From: Schistosoma mansoni
Lineage: Eukaryota > Platyhelminthes > Trematoda > Strigeidida > Schistosomatidae
Assembly (NCBI RefSeq): GCF_000237925.1
Contig: NC_031496.1
Coordinates: forward strand, 22,637,038-22,701,037
Direction: 5' to 3'
DNA length: 64,000 nt
The notes beneath the pieces were generated by a model, which was given only the letters and a program-made list of their open reading frames with translations, made no database searches and had not been told where the DNA came from. Positions 24,656-36,844 of this stretch are shown here, in pieces. Both the position numbers and the translations under genes were made by a program. Within the stretch, counting starts at the first letter, position 1. Every line of letters begins with the position of its first letter.

Positions 24656-24721
24656 GATTGGGTTGGAGAAAGCTGGTCGGCGGCCTATGCTCCATTGGGA
24701 GTAACAGGCGTAAGTAAGTAA
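24656..24721 (+). mobile_element. 66 bp RTE LINE 3' end with target-site duplication
   Basis: Only the last codons of the RTE protein (DWVGESWSAAYAPLGVTGVS in one frame) and the GTAAGTAAGTAA tail are present. It is flanked by perfect 10 bp repeats (gctcggtgac at 24646-24655 and 24722-24731). An extremely 5'-truncated insertion. Confidence 0.8.
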
Positions 24722-25317
24722 GCTCGGTGACAAAATAAATAAGTATAGATTACACTCATCATTATTCATTTAATTATTTCTATCATATCAACATATATTC
24801 ATCTAATAATAATAACAATTACAATGAGAATAAAACATAGAAACATCATTTTATCTCTAACATAATAGAGTATCTAAGTCATAATACTGCTACTACTATT
24901 ATTATTATCATTTACATATCATTATTGTAAATTACTTTATACTATCTTTGTTATTTGTACTACTATTCAATGGTCAATATACAAATACACTTGTACTACC
25001 ATTCGGTATGTATGAATGCTCTCAAAAGCATTTATTTATTCAAAACAAGTATAATAATATTTGTATCCGAGTTAAGGTGGAATAGGTTAGAAAAATAAAG
25101 AATCACAATATATGAGAATTTTTACAGATTACATTAAACCTATTTTACTAATCATTTCATAAACTGATTGGATAATTGAACAATTAATTATACAAAACAA
25201 AATAATAATTCATAATGTAAATAATCGAATCAAATAATATAAACTACAAAGGGGGAAAAAGATCAAAAATGTTTTTTTTAGGATATAAGTTAGCCTATTA
25301 GTTACTCTCTTATGAAG

Positions 25318-25345
25318 ATGTATATATATAAGTAGGTGAGTTGCC
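25318..25345 (+). promoter_or_regulatory. Possible TATA element upstream of P2X
   Basis: A TATATATATAAG run about 105 bp before the P2X start codon. In AT-rich DNA such runs are common, so this is only a candidate. Confidence 0.2.
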
Positions 25346-25428
25346 AGTTAGCAACAAAAATAAATTCAACCGGATTATTTAAACTCAAATAATTTTAAAA
25401 AATTATTAAAATTTATTCCCGGAATACA

Positions 25429-26888
25429 ATGTTTATATTTGAAATGCCACGTGTTGTACATATACGTAAACCAGGATTAGCTATATTACATCGTTTAATA
25501 CAATTCGGTATATTAACTTATTTTATTATCTATGTAATGTGGTTAAATAAAGGTTATCAAACATTTGATCATCCTATAAGTGGTGTAGCTGTTAAAGTAA
25601 ATGGTATAGCATGGAAACAAATATTTAAATATCAAAATCATGATACAAATGGTATAATTGTATTAGATAATGGTGATTATTTATTACAACCAACACAAAA
25701 TTCAGGTTTTTATTTAATTACAACAATTAAACATTTTGTTATACAACGTATGACAACATGTGGTGAAAGTGATAAATTACCAGATGCATTATGTAATGAT
25801 GATATAGATTGTCCTATTGGTTATCAAGCTGGTTATAAACCATATGGTCCAGATGGTATTGTACCAAATGAAAATAATATAATAATTGATGAAAGTGGAC
25901 ATGGTATATTCACAGGGAAATGTTTAATACATTCTAAAAAATGTCAAATTTATGGTTGGTGTCCAACAACAGATGATTATGAATATGAATTATATAAACA
26001 ACGTCATTATAAATTAAATTTAATTAAACCACCAAATATATTAGAAGGTTATTATAATTATTTTAAAGATTTAAATTTTTTAGATAATAAACGTCAATTA
26101 AATGAACGTACTCAACACTTGATTGATCCATTTTTTGAAATTATAAATTTTACTATATTTATTAAAAATAGTATAGAATTTCCATTATTTAATATTAAAT
26201 TAAGTAATATATTAAAATGGATGACAAATAATTATCTTAAAAATTGTTTATATAATTCAAAACATTCAATAAATAAATATTGTCCAAGATTTCGTTTATA
26301 TGATATATTTCAATTAATCCCAAATAGGACGAAAAGCGCGTCCTGGATTCCACTGGTGGTGTTATCACAATTACAATTCAATGGGAATGTAATTTAGATT
26401 ATAATATTAAATATTGTTTACCTAATTATAAATTTTTAGAATTAGAAAGTGTACATAAAGTAAGAAAAATTAAAACAAATAATATTACCTATACTAAAAT
26501 AAGTAATAATAATAATTATACTTATAAAGTATATGAATCCTATAATAATGATGATGATGATATTATTGATGATAATGAAGAAGTAATAACAATTCATGAA
26601 GGTTCCAGTTTACGTAGTACCGCATATTATGGTTATGATACAGAATTTATAAAACAACGTAGACGTATATTAATTCATGTAAATGGTATACAATTTATTA
26701 TAAGAGTAAATGGTATAGCTGGTAAATTTAATTTATTATCATTTACAATGAAATTTGGTTCAGGTTTAGCTTTACTTAGTATATCTACTATAATAACTGA
26801 TTTAATTTTATTTTATTTTACATATAATCGTAAAAAATATAAAAAAGTTATATGTGATGATAAAACAATAAATTATTTATCAAATTAA
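25429..26888 (+). pseudogene. P2X purinoceptor (ATP-gated cation channel), frame broken by a SINE patch
   Basis: An ATP-gated trimeric cation channel of the plasma membrane. TM1 is about residues 23-39 (FGILTYFIIYVMW). The ectodomain shows the ten P2X cysteines in order (TTCGES; ALCNDD; IDCPIG; GKCLIH; KKCQIY; GWCPTT; KNCLYN; KYCPRF; WECNLD; KYCLPN). The GSGLALL motif starts TM2 near the C-terminus, which ends at TAA 26886-26888. The gene has no intron over 1.46 kb. After QLI (26317-26319) the frame runs into 36-37 bp of family B hammerhead sequence (26319-26355), which replaces the roughly ten residues normally found before the GG motif. The native GGVITITIQW block resumes two bases out of frame. 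Everything else is open, so the break is either recent or an assembly error. Several usual P2X residues differ: the first binding-site lysine is kept (AVKVNGIA) but the second is N; the late lysine before GIxF is H (LIHVNGIQF); and the N-terminal TxK phosphorylation motif is missing (PRVVHIRKP). An alternative start is M6 (MPRVV). Confidence 0.85.
26319..26355 (+). repeat. SINE family B hammerhead fragment inside P2X
   Basis: The segment matches the stem II-stem III-stem I part of the family B ribozyme (compare 53088-53124) with one difference (CGAAAAG for CGAAACG). There is no poly-A, no tRNA-like part and no visible target-site duplication, so it does not look like a normal SINE insertion. 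Confidence 0.85.
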
Positions 26889-26889
26889 T

Positions 26890-27230
26890 TTTGTTTTAAA
26901 ATTAGAAAAAAATTTTATTGCGAAATTTATAATAATCATAATTTATATCAACAATGAATAGACAAAAAATAAAAAAATGAAAATAACATTAAAAAATAAA
27001 ATCAAAGACTAAAAAATTAAATTAAATTAAAAAAGAAAAAAATGAAAAGAAAAGAAAAAATAAAAACAAAAATACAAATAAAAAGTAAAAATAAAAATAA
27101 AATGAAAAAAATTAATTTTAATCTAAAATTTACAAATTAACAAAAAAAAGAAAATTCAAGTCAATTATTTATTTATTTCAATAAAACCATCATTGAGATT
27201 TACATTTCATTTCACTTTAGATAATCATGA
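26890..27230. other. A-rich 3' flank of P2X
   Basis: Long A-rich text broken by single T, G or C (about 26900-27150). It may contain the P2X 3' UTR; an AATAAA-like signal cannot be singled out because many are present. Confidence 0.5.
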
Positions 27231-27610
27231 TGACTAAATGCAAAACCATATCTACAATTAATTTTACTATTATTATTATTATTATCATTACTACTAATAA
27301 TAATAATATTTCATCTGATTAATTACCTACAAACCTAATTAATATGACATTACTGGTTGATTGACAAATAGAAAAGCAAACTACATCATACAATAGAAGC
27401 ACGAGTTCCTGATTCAATACAAAACTCATATCTATAATTAATTTCACTATTATTATCACTATTATTATCATTACTACCACTACTACTACTAATAATAATA
27501 ATAATGATAATAATACTTCGTCAGATTAGTTAACTGCAAATCCAATTAATATAACATTACTGATTGATTGACAAACTACATCATACAATGCATGCACTAG
27601 TTCTTGATTA
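27231..27610. repeat. Tandem duplication of a ~190 bp AT-rich unit
   Basis: 27231-27420 and 27421-27610 share the same order: TCTAYAATTAATTT, an (ATT)n/(ACT)n/(AAT)n microsatellite, TTCRTCWGATTA, AATTAATATRACATTACTG, and CAAACTACATCATACAATR. Two imperfect copies in tandem. Confidence 0.75.
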
Positions 27611-28599
27611 CACTACAGAATTCATTAAAAAAATTTAATGAGTAAATTTTCAAATGAAAAACAATTATTGTCATCAAGTTCTTCATTTTACTCTATACAA
27701 TCATTATTACAATTATCTTCATTGTCATTGTCTTCTTCATGAGAATCATTAAAGGTTTGTATAAAGTTAACTCTTTTCATAATGAAATATGTTAGACATT
27801 GTTATGAATGGAAAAAAATTGTTTGTTCTCACTATTCATATTCATCGACATTACTCTGTAGAACAATATTGAAAAACTTAATTACCTGTCATGTCATATT
27901 ATTTATCATAACTATATGATTCTGTTGAATGGCAAATGATTGTTTTTTTGTTTGAAATGAATACTTTATACTAAATAAAAAGAAATGAGTTTCACATTTG
28001 ATTTTCTTATATATAAGGAAGTGAAGAAATTGGGAGGTTGATTATATACTTAGGAAGAATCAATATACCAATTATATCAGAGACTGATGAGGAGAGAATC
28101 TATGAAAAATTACGATGTTTCTGAGTGGCATTCCATCTGTTCTTCGTCTATCATATATGATTCGAGATTTGTTTGATATCAGAGCTTTTCATCTAATAAC
28201 ATTAATGTCTGAATTAAAACCTTCAGTAGTGAAGTTTGAAGTTCATATTAATTTATTAAATTATTTCATTCTTATTTGATAAATTTATATGGCGATGTTT
28301 ATTTTTGTCCTTTTTGAAATCTCGTTAACAAATTGGGCTCTTTGAGTGTTTTTTTGATAATCATTATGAATGAGAAAAAAATCTTCGTAGGAGTTCCCTA
28401 TCCATCATTTGATCTTGGTTACTTCATGGATCTCATTTTCAATTAATAGTTTTATCTTGAATGATTATAATTATATAAAGATGATAAAATATTTTAGTCA
28501 CAATAATTGTAGGTGATTAATGCTAATAGAGATGCGAAATCAATGAAATGATATCATGAGCAATTATGAATAAAATAATAAGAATATGAGATATAAGTA

Positions 28600-29130
28600 A
28601 AGGGTGAAATAAATTAAGTCCAAGGTAACAATAACGATAGAACGTACCTCTTCTGTACGTATAGTTCTGGCTTGAGCTCATGGACTGTAAGAGCTTCGGC
28701 TATTTTTAGGAGTTGGAGACGAAGAAATGTAAGTTGATTTAGACGAATCGTATATACAATCTTAAAATCAAACTGTGGATCAGTAAAATGATTACAGTCG
28801 ATTAGATGTTCAAGTATGGAACTTTTAACTGCTTTTCTTTAACCCTTGTAGAACTAGACTGGGATATGTTCTCGTATCCGAGTTGAAAGCGAGAGCTAGC
28901 TACGCTCAATGTACCTTGCTCCACAAGAGCAGGTGAACTGGTAGATGCACATGAAGGCGACCAGACGCGTAAGCTTATCTTTTACGGATACAGGACACAA
29001 GTTCCTACTAGTGAATGTTATTTGCAGTTTTGTCGCATAGAATGTTCTTATTATCACTATCGTTAAACGATTTTTGATTACGTTTGGTGTTCGATCACCT
29101 TTAAATTCCAAACTTATGTAAAGGTTTTAC
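28600..29130 (-). mobile_element. Penelope-like retroelement, GIY-YIG region fragment
   Basis: On the minus strand the encoded text has the signature of the end of a Penelope-like protein: a pre-GIY-YIG stretch, then YQFTCSCGARYI (the CxCxxxYIG motif of these GIY-YIG endonucleases), and further on AEALTVHELKPELY, which fits the family's final EAL-IH motif. The copy is fragmentary and broken. It is likely related to the terminal repeats at 3.2, 23.4 and 24.0 kb. Confidence 0.7.
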
Positions 29131-29489
29131 TTTGGAACAGATACACTTCTCCTCATACCTACCATCATCTTATTATTAGTTATAGCAGTAGTGATAATAA
29201 TTTTATTTGCAGTAATTAAACTTAGCTTTCAAAAAACAACAACAGTATAGTCTAGTGATATTGATGTGATTATATGTGAAATGTTCTATTAATTTAAATA
29301 TCTGCTAATATAATTTCCCTATGAACTATGTTACTAAAATGAATATCAGATCATTCATATTCACTATTTACAATTCAAATAAGATAGTCTCTGATTTCAT
29401 ATTATAAACTTATATCTGTTAAGTTGGGATGCTTCTAGTAATATTTAAGAAATTAAAAACTATGATAGCATGTTGAAACTCTAAAGCCT

Positions 29490-29612
29490 TAAGTGATTAA
29501 CTGAGTGGATAACGTGATGGCGTTTGAAGCGAAAGGTACTGGATTCGAGTCCCAGAGTAAACATCAACTCTGAAATGCAGGTACATCCAGCTGACGAGTC
29601 CTGAAATAACTA
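29490..29612 (+). repeat. SINE family B, tRNA-like part truncated in the hammerhead
   Basis: GAGTGGATAACGTGATGGCG, B box (GATTCGAGTCCC), the ATCAACTCTG block and hammerhead stem I plus CTGACGAG, ending at about 29607 before stem II is complete. Confidence 0.75.
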
Positions 29613-29734
29613 ACATTCATGAGCACCAGTCCAGACAAAAAACTCCACTAAAATTCTAATCACTTATTGACATGGAAGGGATGTAAATACTTCAAAGAAT
29701 GTATAAAGTGAGGTGGGCTACGACATAAGTTATT

Positions 29735-30150
29735 TGATATGCTTGACACTATTACGAGTTCACCTTACTTGGTAAACGCAACGAAGGTCAAAGACACAGT
29801 GACACGATAGGCTATTCTAATCCGTTGTCCCGGCCCTGCTAACTAGATCAAGAAATCTTGATGGGGCGTAGAGAATGTATTCTACAAGTACCCAGAAAAT
29901 ACGAGGTCACTAAGCACACAAATCAAGCTTAATTATACAATGATAAAAACGCCCTTGGGAGAGCCACAAAATAACGTACTAAAAAATCCGTCAACCAATG
30001 ACAGTCAAGAATTTCCGAGTGGGAAATGTAAGCTGTAGGTCAACTTAGCGTTTCTTTGCGCGGAAACATAAAATTCAAATATTCAGAATAAAATTACAAA
30101 ACTAGGACCTTTTTCAAGTGAGTTCTTGGGGTCTAACATCCTCAACATTA
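29735..30150. other. Balanced-composition segment, possible LTR-like remnant
   Basis: Markedly less AT-rich than its neighbours and without an open frame. Its composition and length recall a long terminal repeat or an old repeat, but I found no second copy in the window, so it stays unclassified. Confidence 0.2.
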
Positions 30151-30529
30151 TTACTACTCAAAGTCAGTAAATCTGAAGCACCTTCAATTTGGTTGACATA
30201 TATATAGTGTGACCTATACCTCGAAAAATATTTAGAAAAACTTACCGTTCTATCTATTGAGTACTTTCATAGTTTCTTTGTATAGTGACAAGATAACATT
30301 ATCGATAAATTCATTTGCCATCTCTCTCTTCTTGTCATCTCACTCAACCCACTTTCTTTGTATTGCTTTACACTACTTGTTAATGTTTGGAATAAAAATG
30401 TTATAACATAGACATTTTTTGCAACATACTATAGCTTAAATGACAGTTGGTGGTTATGTCAAGAGATCTCAATTGTGTACTTGGACTCTTCATTAAACAT
30501 TAACAATTACCTTTTTCTTCAACTAAGAT

Positions 30530-30640
30530 ATTTTATATATATAGTTGAAATCATGAGTCAATTGAAGCCAGACCATCATGGGAAACCTGGAAGCACTGAA
30601 AGACCTTTTCTTCCTATTGTGGGACTCCTCTATTTTCATA
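30530..30640 (-). repeat. SINE family A, 3' fragment
   Basis: The family tail and part of the hammerhead on the minus strand (GAGGAGTCCCACAATAGGAA), truncated at about 30632. Confidence 0.75.
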
Positions 30641-31524
30641 TTTCCAATTTATTTCCTGCCTTTTTCCTATATATTGTCTTTAAACATTTTTTCATTAATT
30701 GTATACTATAATGTATGAACTCCCTTTATAAAAACAAACCACACTCTTATTTTCTTCATAAGGTAAAGACAATCGCCTAATTGAAATTACTTGTCTTTCG
30801 CATATGTGACCATGAGCAGTTAAAGCGATGGCAAGCATTTTATATTTGAGGGAGTTCGCGTGTTTAAAGGCTACCTTGCTTTTCTAGTATACATGCATTT
30901 AGGAGGGGGGCACTGGATATTAAAAAAAGACCTTTTTAATGATTGATCACTTCAGTTACCAATTATAGGTTAGCTTTTCGTAGATAAATTAGATTTTTGG
31001 TTTACTACCCAAAACCAATAGTTGTCGTACATGAATTAATTCCAATACAGTACGTATGTTTTGCATATAATTTCTAAACTCCTGTTGAAAAAGGTTTAAA
31101 TGTTAGTTTGATGTACACATTAAAAATTCATATATTTCCATGATTTCGTGTTTAATTTTAATAACCTTTGACTTTCGTACACGTCGACCAGACTACTGAG
31201 ACTTAACACTACGTTGTACGGGAAATGTGACTGATGTGCATAGGACCATGTGATTGTTTTTCTAAAGATTGCTACTATGAAATGAAATAAAATGAACCTT
31301 TTAGTTAAGATCATAGTCTTAATTTTGTAATTGAAGAAGTAAGTGAATATCTGCTTGATTTTTGGTATGATTACAAACTAGATTCGATTATTTGATTAAA
31401 TAAATTAAGCCTTGTGATATAATGTCCATCATTTCAACACAATCATTGTGTAAAGTAATACAACTGTCTGAAGTCTAACAAACTCCAAATATTTTGACAG
31501 TTCTCTATTTTGAATGTGGTTATG

Positions 31525-31705
31525 AGATTGAAACTCGAACCAAGATTCTTCGGTCCTATGTGAGAGATCGTGGATGAGCGCTACTGAGGAGTCTCATTCT
31601 GGGAAGAAACGGCCGTCCAGTACATCCACGTTTTTATTGATGGTCTATCATTGATCGGTTCATGATCTCAATTAAAACCCATCAATCTCCACAACCCTGT
31701 ACTGA
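31525..31705 (+). repeat. SINE family A, diverged 3' half
   Basis: A hammerhead remnant (CTGAGGAG, GTCT/GGGA-like stem II, AGAAACGGCCGTC, CAGTAC) at about 31575-31625, followed by a worn family tail. Confidence 0.6.
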
Positions 31706-34620
31706 TGATTACCTATTTATCTGAATATTTGCATCAATGAATAAATCTTACAACACATTTTCACGTGGATGAACCTAGTTTAGAATGAAATCACTTATCG
31801 AAATTGTTATGCATTGGTGACACTTTTTGTACACATATATTTTCCGATTACTGGAATCAGCATTATTTGATTCTCAACAGTAAGTTTTGGTCTAGAAATA
31901 TTTGTTGACGAATCCTGATTTTAAATTTACAATGTCTTATCAGATTGATATGGTATTTCTTGGAAAGAACATATTTGATAAGTAACTTGTAAAGATATTC
32001 GATAAATGGTTGTAGCTTGTGTGTCTAATCAAACGAGAAAGTTTATGAGTTTTATGGTTGAATTCCGTCGTCTGTTTAAGATTTCTAAAATCACTTAAAT
32101 TTAGTCTATCTTTTGTGTCCTTAACTATATGACATCGCGAAAATAAGATTGCCAATTTAGATACTCTGACTTATACGACCAAACTAATGACACATACACC
32201 TGTACGAACAGCCTTACGTTCCGATAGGTCCCTTTTCCGCCCATCACTGGCTGTTAAGTTCAAAACACAAATCTCAGCCTCCACGATATAAATTGTATAT
32301 TTCAAACATACTAGGTTTATATACAAACAAACCAGACCGCAGCATACCATAAAAGAGGAAATAACATTTGTACAAGATCAAATCAAAAGTGACTGTGATC
32401 GTAAGGAACTGTTACTAATAGATTGGGAATATCTCAAGAATAGTAAATCGTATGATAATAGTTAATAGGTCAAATATAAGCTTACAATGAAAGGAACAGG
32501 AATATTTATATAAAATGGTTACTTAATAATCATACAATAAGAATATTCATATAATATTAGTTCAAGAATAATTCCTAACGATTACTACTCATTTATTCTG
32601 GTCCGGATATAACACTGTCTTTTTCATGTTTTTTCTTCCACTACTTGAGATTAGTATTTAGTCTGAATGATATATAAATATTCTCACAACTCGACTGTTC
32701 AAATCAGCGATTTTCCAAAATCAATAACTCATACTTATAGAATGACCATTCTTTTCAGTTGAGTTGCTTTATTCCTAAACTTATTTGTGTGAGATTATAG
32801 GAACTTTAAATATTTAGCCATTATTTTGACTGAATTCACTAAGTCAAACCACTTATCTGCTGTTACTTCACGTTAACACCGACCCTGGAAACCCCAACTA
32901 ATCTGAATAATATCTAACATGAACAATATGCCAGTGAGTCAGATGACACATGCATTATGATAGACCCGACTGACATATTTTATTAATTATTACTTTGTTG
33001 CGCAGCGCTCTCTATTTGCATTTTATTTTCTCTAGCTGTAGATAAACATAATTAATTCGTTATGGTGCAGGAAATGACCTTAAATGCACCGTTCGTAAAT
33101 CCACAGGATGTTCACTTAAGAAGAAGTAAAATTTCTCGGTCAATGCATTTCATTGCTGTAATACATGTCATAAGTTTAGTACCTAAACAATCTTTAAATT
33201 AAACTTAAAACAATCTTATATCACATGCTTGTTCTCTACATTTAATGTTACTACTTATATCAAGCTAATCATGCTTAGAAACTGGCATGAATTCTGTAAT
33301 TATTATTTTCAGAAAAAAAATATTATAATACTCCACAACCTAATTCATGTTGCTGTTCAACAGTGCTACAATGTGAAGACATTCTTTTATCGTAGAATCA
33401 GTGTTTCGATCTTTGAATTGTCATCACTGTCTGTTTATTTAAGTTTCTATAACAATACCGTATGATACACTAATACACTCCCGCTTTTCAAGTGTCACAC
33501 GATATATCAAACTAAATTTTGTTACAATGATGTAATCTAGGATGAACTGTGAGCCTAATGTTTTCATTTGATATTTTGAATTTCACATTCACATTACACA
33601 CTATGTAGCACATAATACAAAAGGTTTATACACTTTTCGATTGCCCTTAAAAATCAGTCGATAATGAATGGACAGCTCTCTTGCTTTTTATCAAGTTCTC
33701 CTGATTTCATATTTTGATTGGTGAGCGATAATTTTCTGATCATTTTTGAAAAAAATCACAACAATCCATCTAATGAAAGCTTACGTATCCATGCTTCTTC
33801 ACTGACCATATAAAAGTATTCACAGTACTTAATATAATGACATTTATAGAAACAGATTATAAAAAAAGCTACATGTAGCATGTCATATATTGTAGTCACC
33901 TTTGATTAATCCATGATACTAATTTCAAAATTTGGTTAATCCGTTTCTTTCTTTAAAACGTGTTTGTTGATATGGAAGAAGCAAATGTTTTATATTTAGC
34001 ATGTTTAAATGGTCAAATATGACGTTAATACTCAACATTATACAGAATTCATCACGAACTGAATTTACAAACCCAAATTTTGTAAACTACGGAGTAGTGA
34101 ATAAATGTTACGTTCTAGCCTGTGATTCACCAATATTCCACACCTTATTTCATACCAGGTTGTTTATGGCATGGAGTCAATGCATTAAGTTAAGTCAATA
34201 CAACCTGAATACGTCGTTTACTAGCTGTACATTCTTAAAAGTTAATAACTTCAACGTCTATAGTATTTATTAATATCTGTAAGCGTCAATATTCTATGAT
34301 TGTTAAAGCTCAGGATTGAATCCCATTTCAGTTGGCAGCTTTCTGATTCCCCACCGAATAATCAAACCTAGAAAATACAGTACTTGTGATTAGCGATTAA
34401 CCACTGGATCAAAAAGTCAGCATTCAGTAGTTCCAGGTTTTCAATGGTCACCTAGCTGGAATCAGTCTAGTTTTTTAAACTACAAGATTAAAAAATTTAT
34501 TATGATCCTGTTCAAATAGTTACGACTGCTCTTTTCAAAAAGATACCACACTATGAATAACTTATTAACTTTTTAATGTAAAATATTGACACACTTCTAT
34601 TGAGAGTTTATATCAGTAAC
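31706..34620. other. Long gene-free stretch
   Basis: Only short frames (for example 33229-33465 and 34001-34273, plus strand) without recognisable products or splice context. A possible worn family A tail lies near 34430-34465. Otherwise nothing. Confidence 0.35.
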
Positions 34621-34625
34621 TAATT

Positions 34626-35135
34626 GTTATATCCCAAAGCGATTTATGAATGGTAACTTTGAGAACTATTTATGGACCTATGTGATATGTATATTTCCTA
34701 TTGTATAATTGCTAAGTAACTAAACTATTCATATTCATGTCCCTCTTATTATAAGATTTATTTTGACCTATAGACTATTATCATACGATTTACCATTCTT
34801 CAGTTATCCCCAGTCTATTAATTACTGCCTCCTACATTCACAGCCACATTTGGCTCGATCTTGTACAAATATTATTTTCTATTTTACGGTGTGATGCGGT
34901 CTGCCTATCTGGTACATAAACCGAGTATGCTTGAAATTAATGATCCATATAACAGAAACTGCAATTGGTGTTCTGAACTCAATTGGAAGGGTTTGGCGGA
35001 CAAGGGACAAATAAGGACGCTAGACTACTCACACTGGTCGAACGTCATTGATTTGTCACAGTGTTAAGATTAGAAAGTCGTATTTCGATTGGTGAATAAA
35101 TTACGTGATAAAAAGCCGGACATAAAATCGTAACG
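34626..35135 (+). mobile_element. LTR-like retroelement remnant (possible solo LTR)
   Basis: Starts with TGTTATATCCC and shares ordered blocks with 23.59-23.95 kb. No coding part adjoins it. Family uncertain (a Ty3/Gypsy-type LTR is possible). It is an old fragment. Confidence 0.35.
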
Positions 35136-35221
35136 AATTGGCAACGGCCCTTTTTTATAAAGTCAGAACAGACGTTATCCAGTGTTATGAACTCGCCAGT
35201 GATAGTTTTATGACAGGTTGT

Positions 35222-36838
35222 ATTTGATCGTACAGAAGTGCCCGAGAAAGGACATGACCATCCTGATGGGAGGTCTCAACATTAAAGTCGGAATGGACAA
35301 CACCAAGTATGAGAAGACAGGAACTGCAGGAAAGTAATGAAAATGGTGAGAAATCTGCAAATTTATATGCATTTAACTAAATAGTCATAAGTGACATTAT
35401 ATTCCCTCACGAAAAAGTACACACAGCTACATGTGTTTCACTGGATCACATTACAGAGAACCACATTTTTCATATTTACATCAATAAAAAATCCGGAATA
35501 TCCATGGAGGACATGAGAACAAATGTAGGAGCTGACATAGCTTCACATCACCACCTGGTTGCGTCCAAGATAAAATCAAGGCTAAAGAAACACTGGAAGA
35601 CTGGAAAAAATAAATGCAAAAGTTCAATACAGCCTTCCCTCGAGATACCGATAAACTCAACGAATTCAAATAGCTCTCAACAACAGGTTCCAAGTCTTAA
35701 AATATCGAATAAATAAGAGGAAACTACTATGGAGAACAATTGGAAAGGAATTAAAGAAACTGTAATTTCAACATCTTAAGAAGAGTTGGATCCTCAGTGA
35801 ATAAGAACACAGGTGAGGTCAACCGACTACCTATTTAGCACAAAATTACAAAGTTACTTGGTAAAATGGAAAAACCATACTCTAATACTTTATTTGCGAA
35901 ATGTTCTCAGGCTTCATCATTCCTGCATTTCCATATTGATTGCTTTCTGTTTCTGTTCTTCCCTTCTAGATTTTCTCAATCTTCCACTCCCAGATATTTT
36001 AATCCTGACTCACGATATATGCTACTTATGTCGATATAAGTATCTCACACCACAGTACCATCATAATAAATAGACCGCTGAAAGGAAGAACAAGAAGACA
36101 GCAATTAACGGCAGCTAAACAAGGGCAGAGTAGGCCAAAGCACCGACTGAATATACAAAAACAAACAAGCAGAAGTATATGGAAGATATTGCAATAACAG
36201 TGAAAACACTGAGATAGAAGAAAATGTCAAACAACTACCTGATACAACAAAAAACTATTAGAGAAATATAGTTAACCAGATTGGCCAGTCAAGAATAGAA
36301 AAGTCAAGCTAATCATTGCGATTCAGGAATGGTCAATCAGGTCAATAGGACACTTTGAAGAACTCTTGAACCACTCAGCTTCATTGCACCCACCAGACAT
36401 CAGAGCAGAACACACTAACCTTCCCAAAACTGTTGCCCCACCTTTATTGGAGAACCAATATCGCTATCTGACAAATTAGTTGTGGTAAAGCAGCAGGACC
36501 AGACAACATACCATCTGAAGTAGTGAAGTCAGAATTAAAGGTAACTCCAGAGATACTCCATATCCAGCCCAGAAAGACTTGAGAGGAAGAAAAAATACAA
36601 ACAGATTGGAATTACGGGCACTTCATCATGATACTAAGAAAAGATCTCAGCAAGTGTGAGCACTGGAGAAGAATCACACCACTATCAGTACCAGGAATAG
36701 ATTTGAACATGGTGTTATTGGGACGAATAAAACACTCAGTAGTGCCCAACTTGGTCATCAATAGGATGAATTCCATGAGGATTGGTTGTGTACAGACAGG
36801 GTCATAGAACTAAAAATCATTGCTGAACAATCAATTAC
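35222..36838 (+). mobile_element. RTE-type LINE, endonuclease to reverse transcriptase start
   Basis: A degraded internal piece. It runs from the end of the AP-endonuclease domain (MDNTKYE near 35290; DHITENH; GADIASHHHLVASKIKSRLK near 35530-35590) to the linker (HPPDIRAEHTNLP near 36400), then the start of reverse transcriptase (CGKAAGPDNIPSE near 36485; KDLSKCEHWRRITPLSVPG near 36640-36700; QSITL end). It has many frame changes. 35786-36072 interrupts the linker and looks like a nested insertion of another repeat. Confidence 0.8.
35786..36072. repeat. Probable nested insertion in the RTE copy
   Basis: The RTE linker reads up to about 35786 and resumes at about 36076 (RKNKKTAINGS). The intervening CT-rich text, ending with a block like CTACTTATGTCGATATAAGT, shares that block with the reverse complement of 12080-12120. 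Family unknown. Confidence 0.4.
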
Positions 36839-36844
36839 ATTATT

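Noticed and set aside
26317-26357. Micro-intron to explain the P2X frame break
   Set aside because: The segment has no GT-AG borders and matches SINE ribozyme sequence instead.
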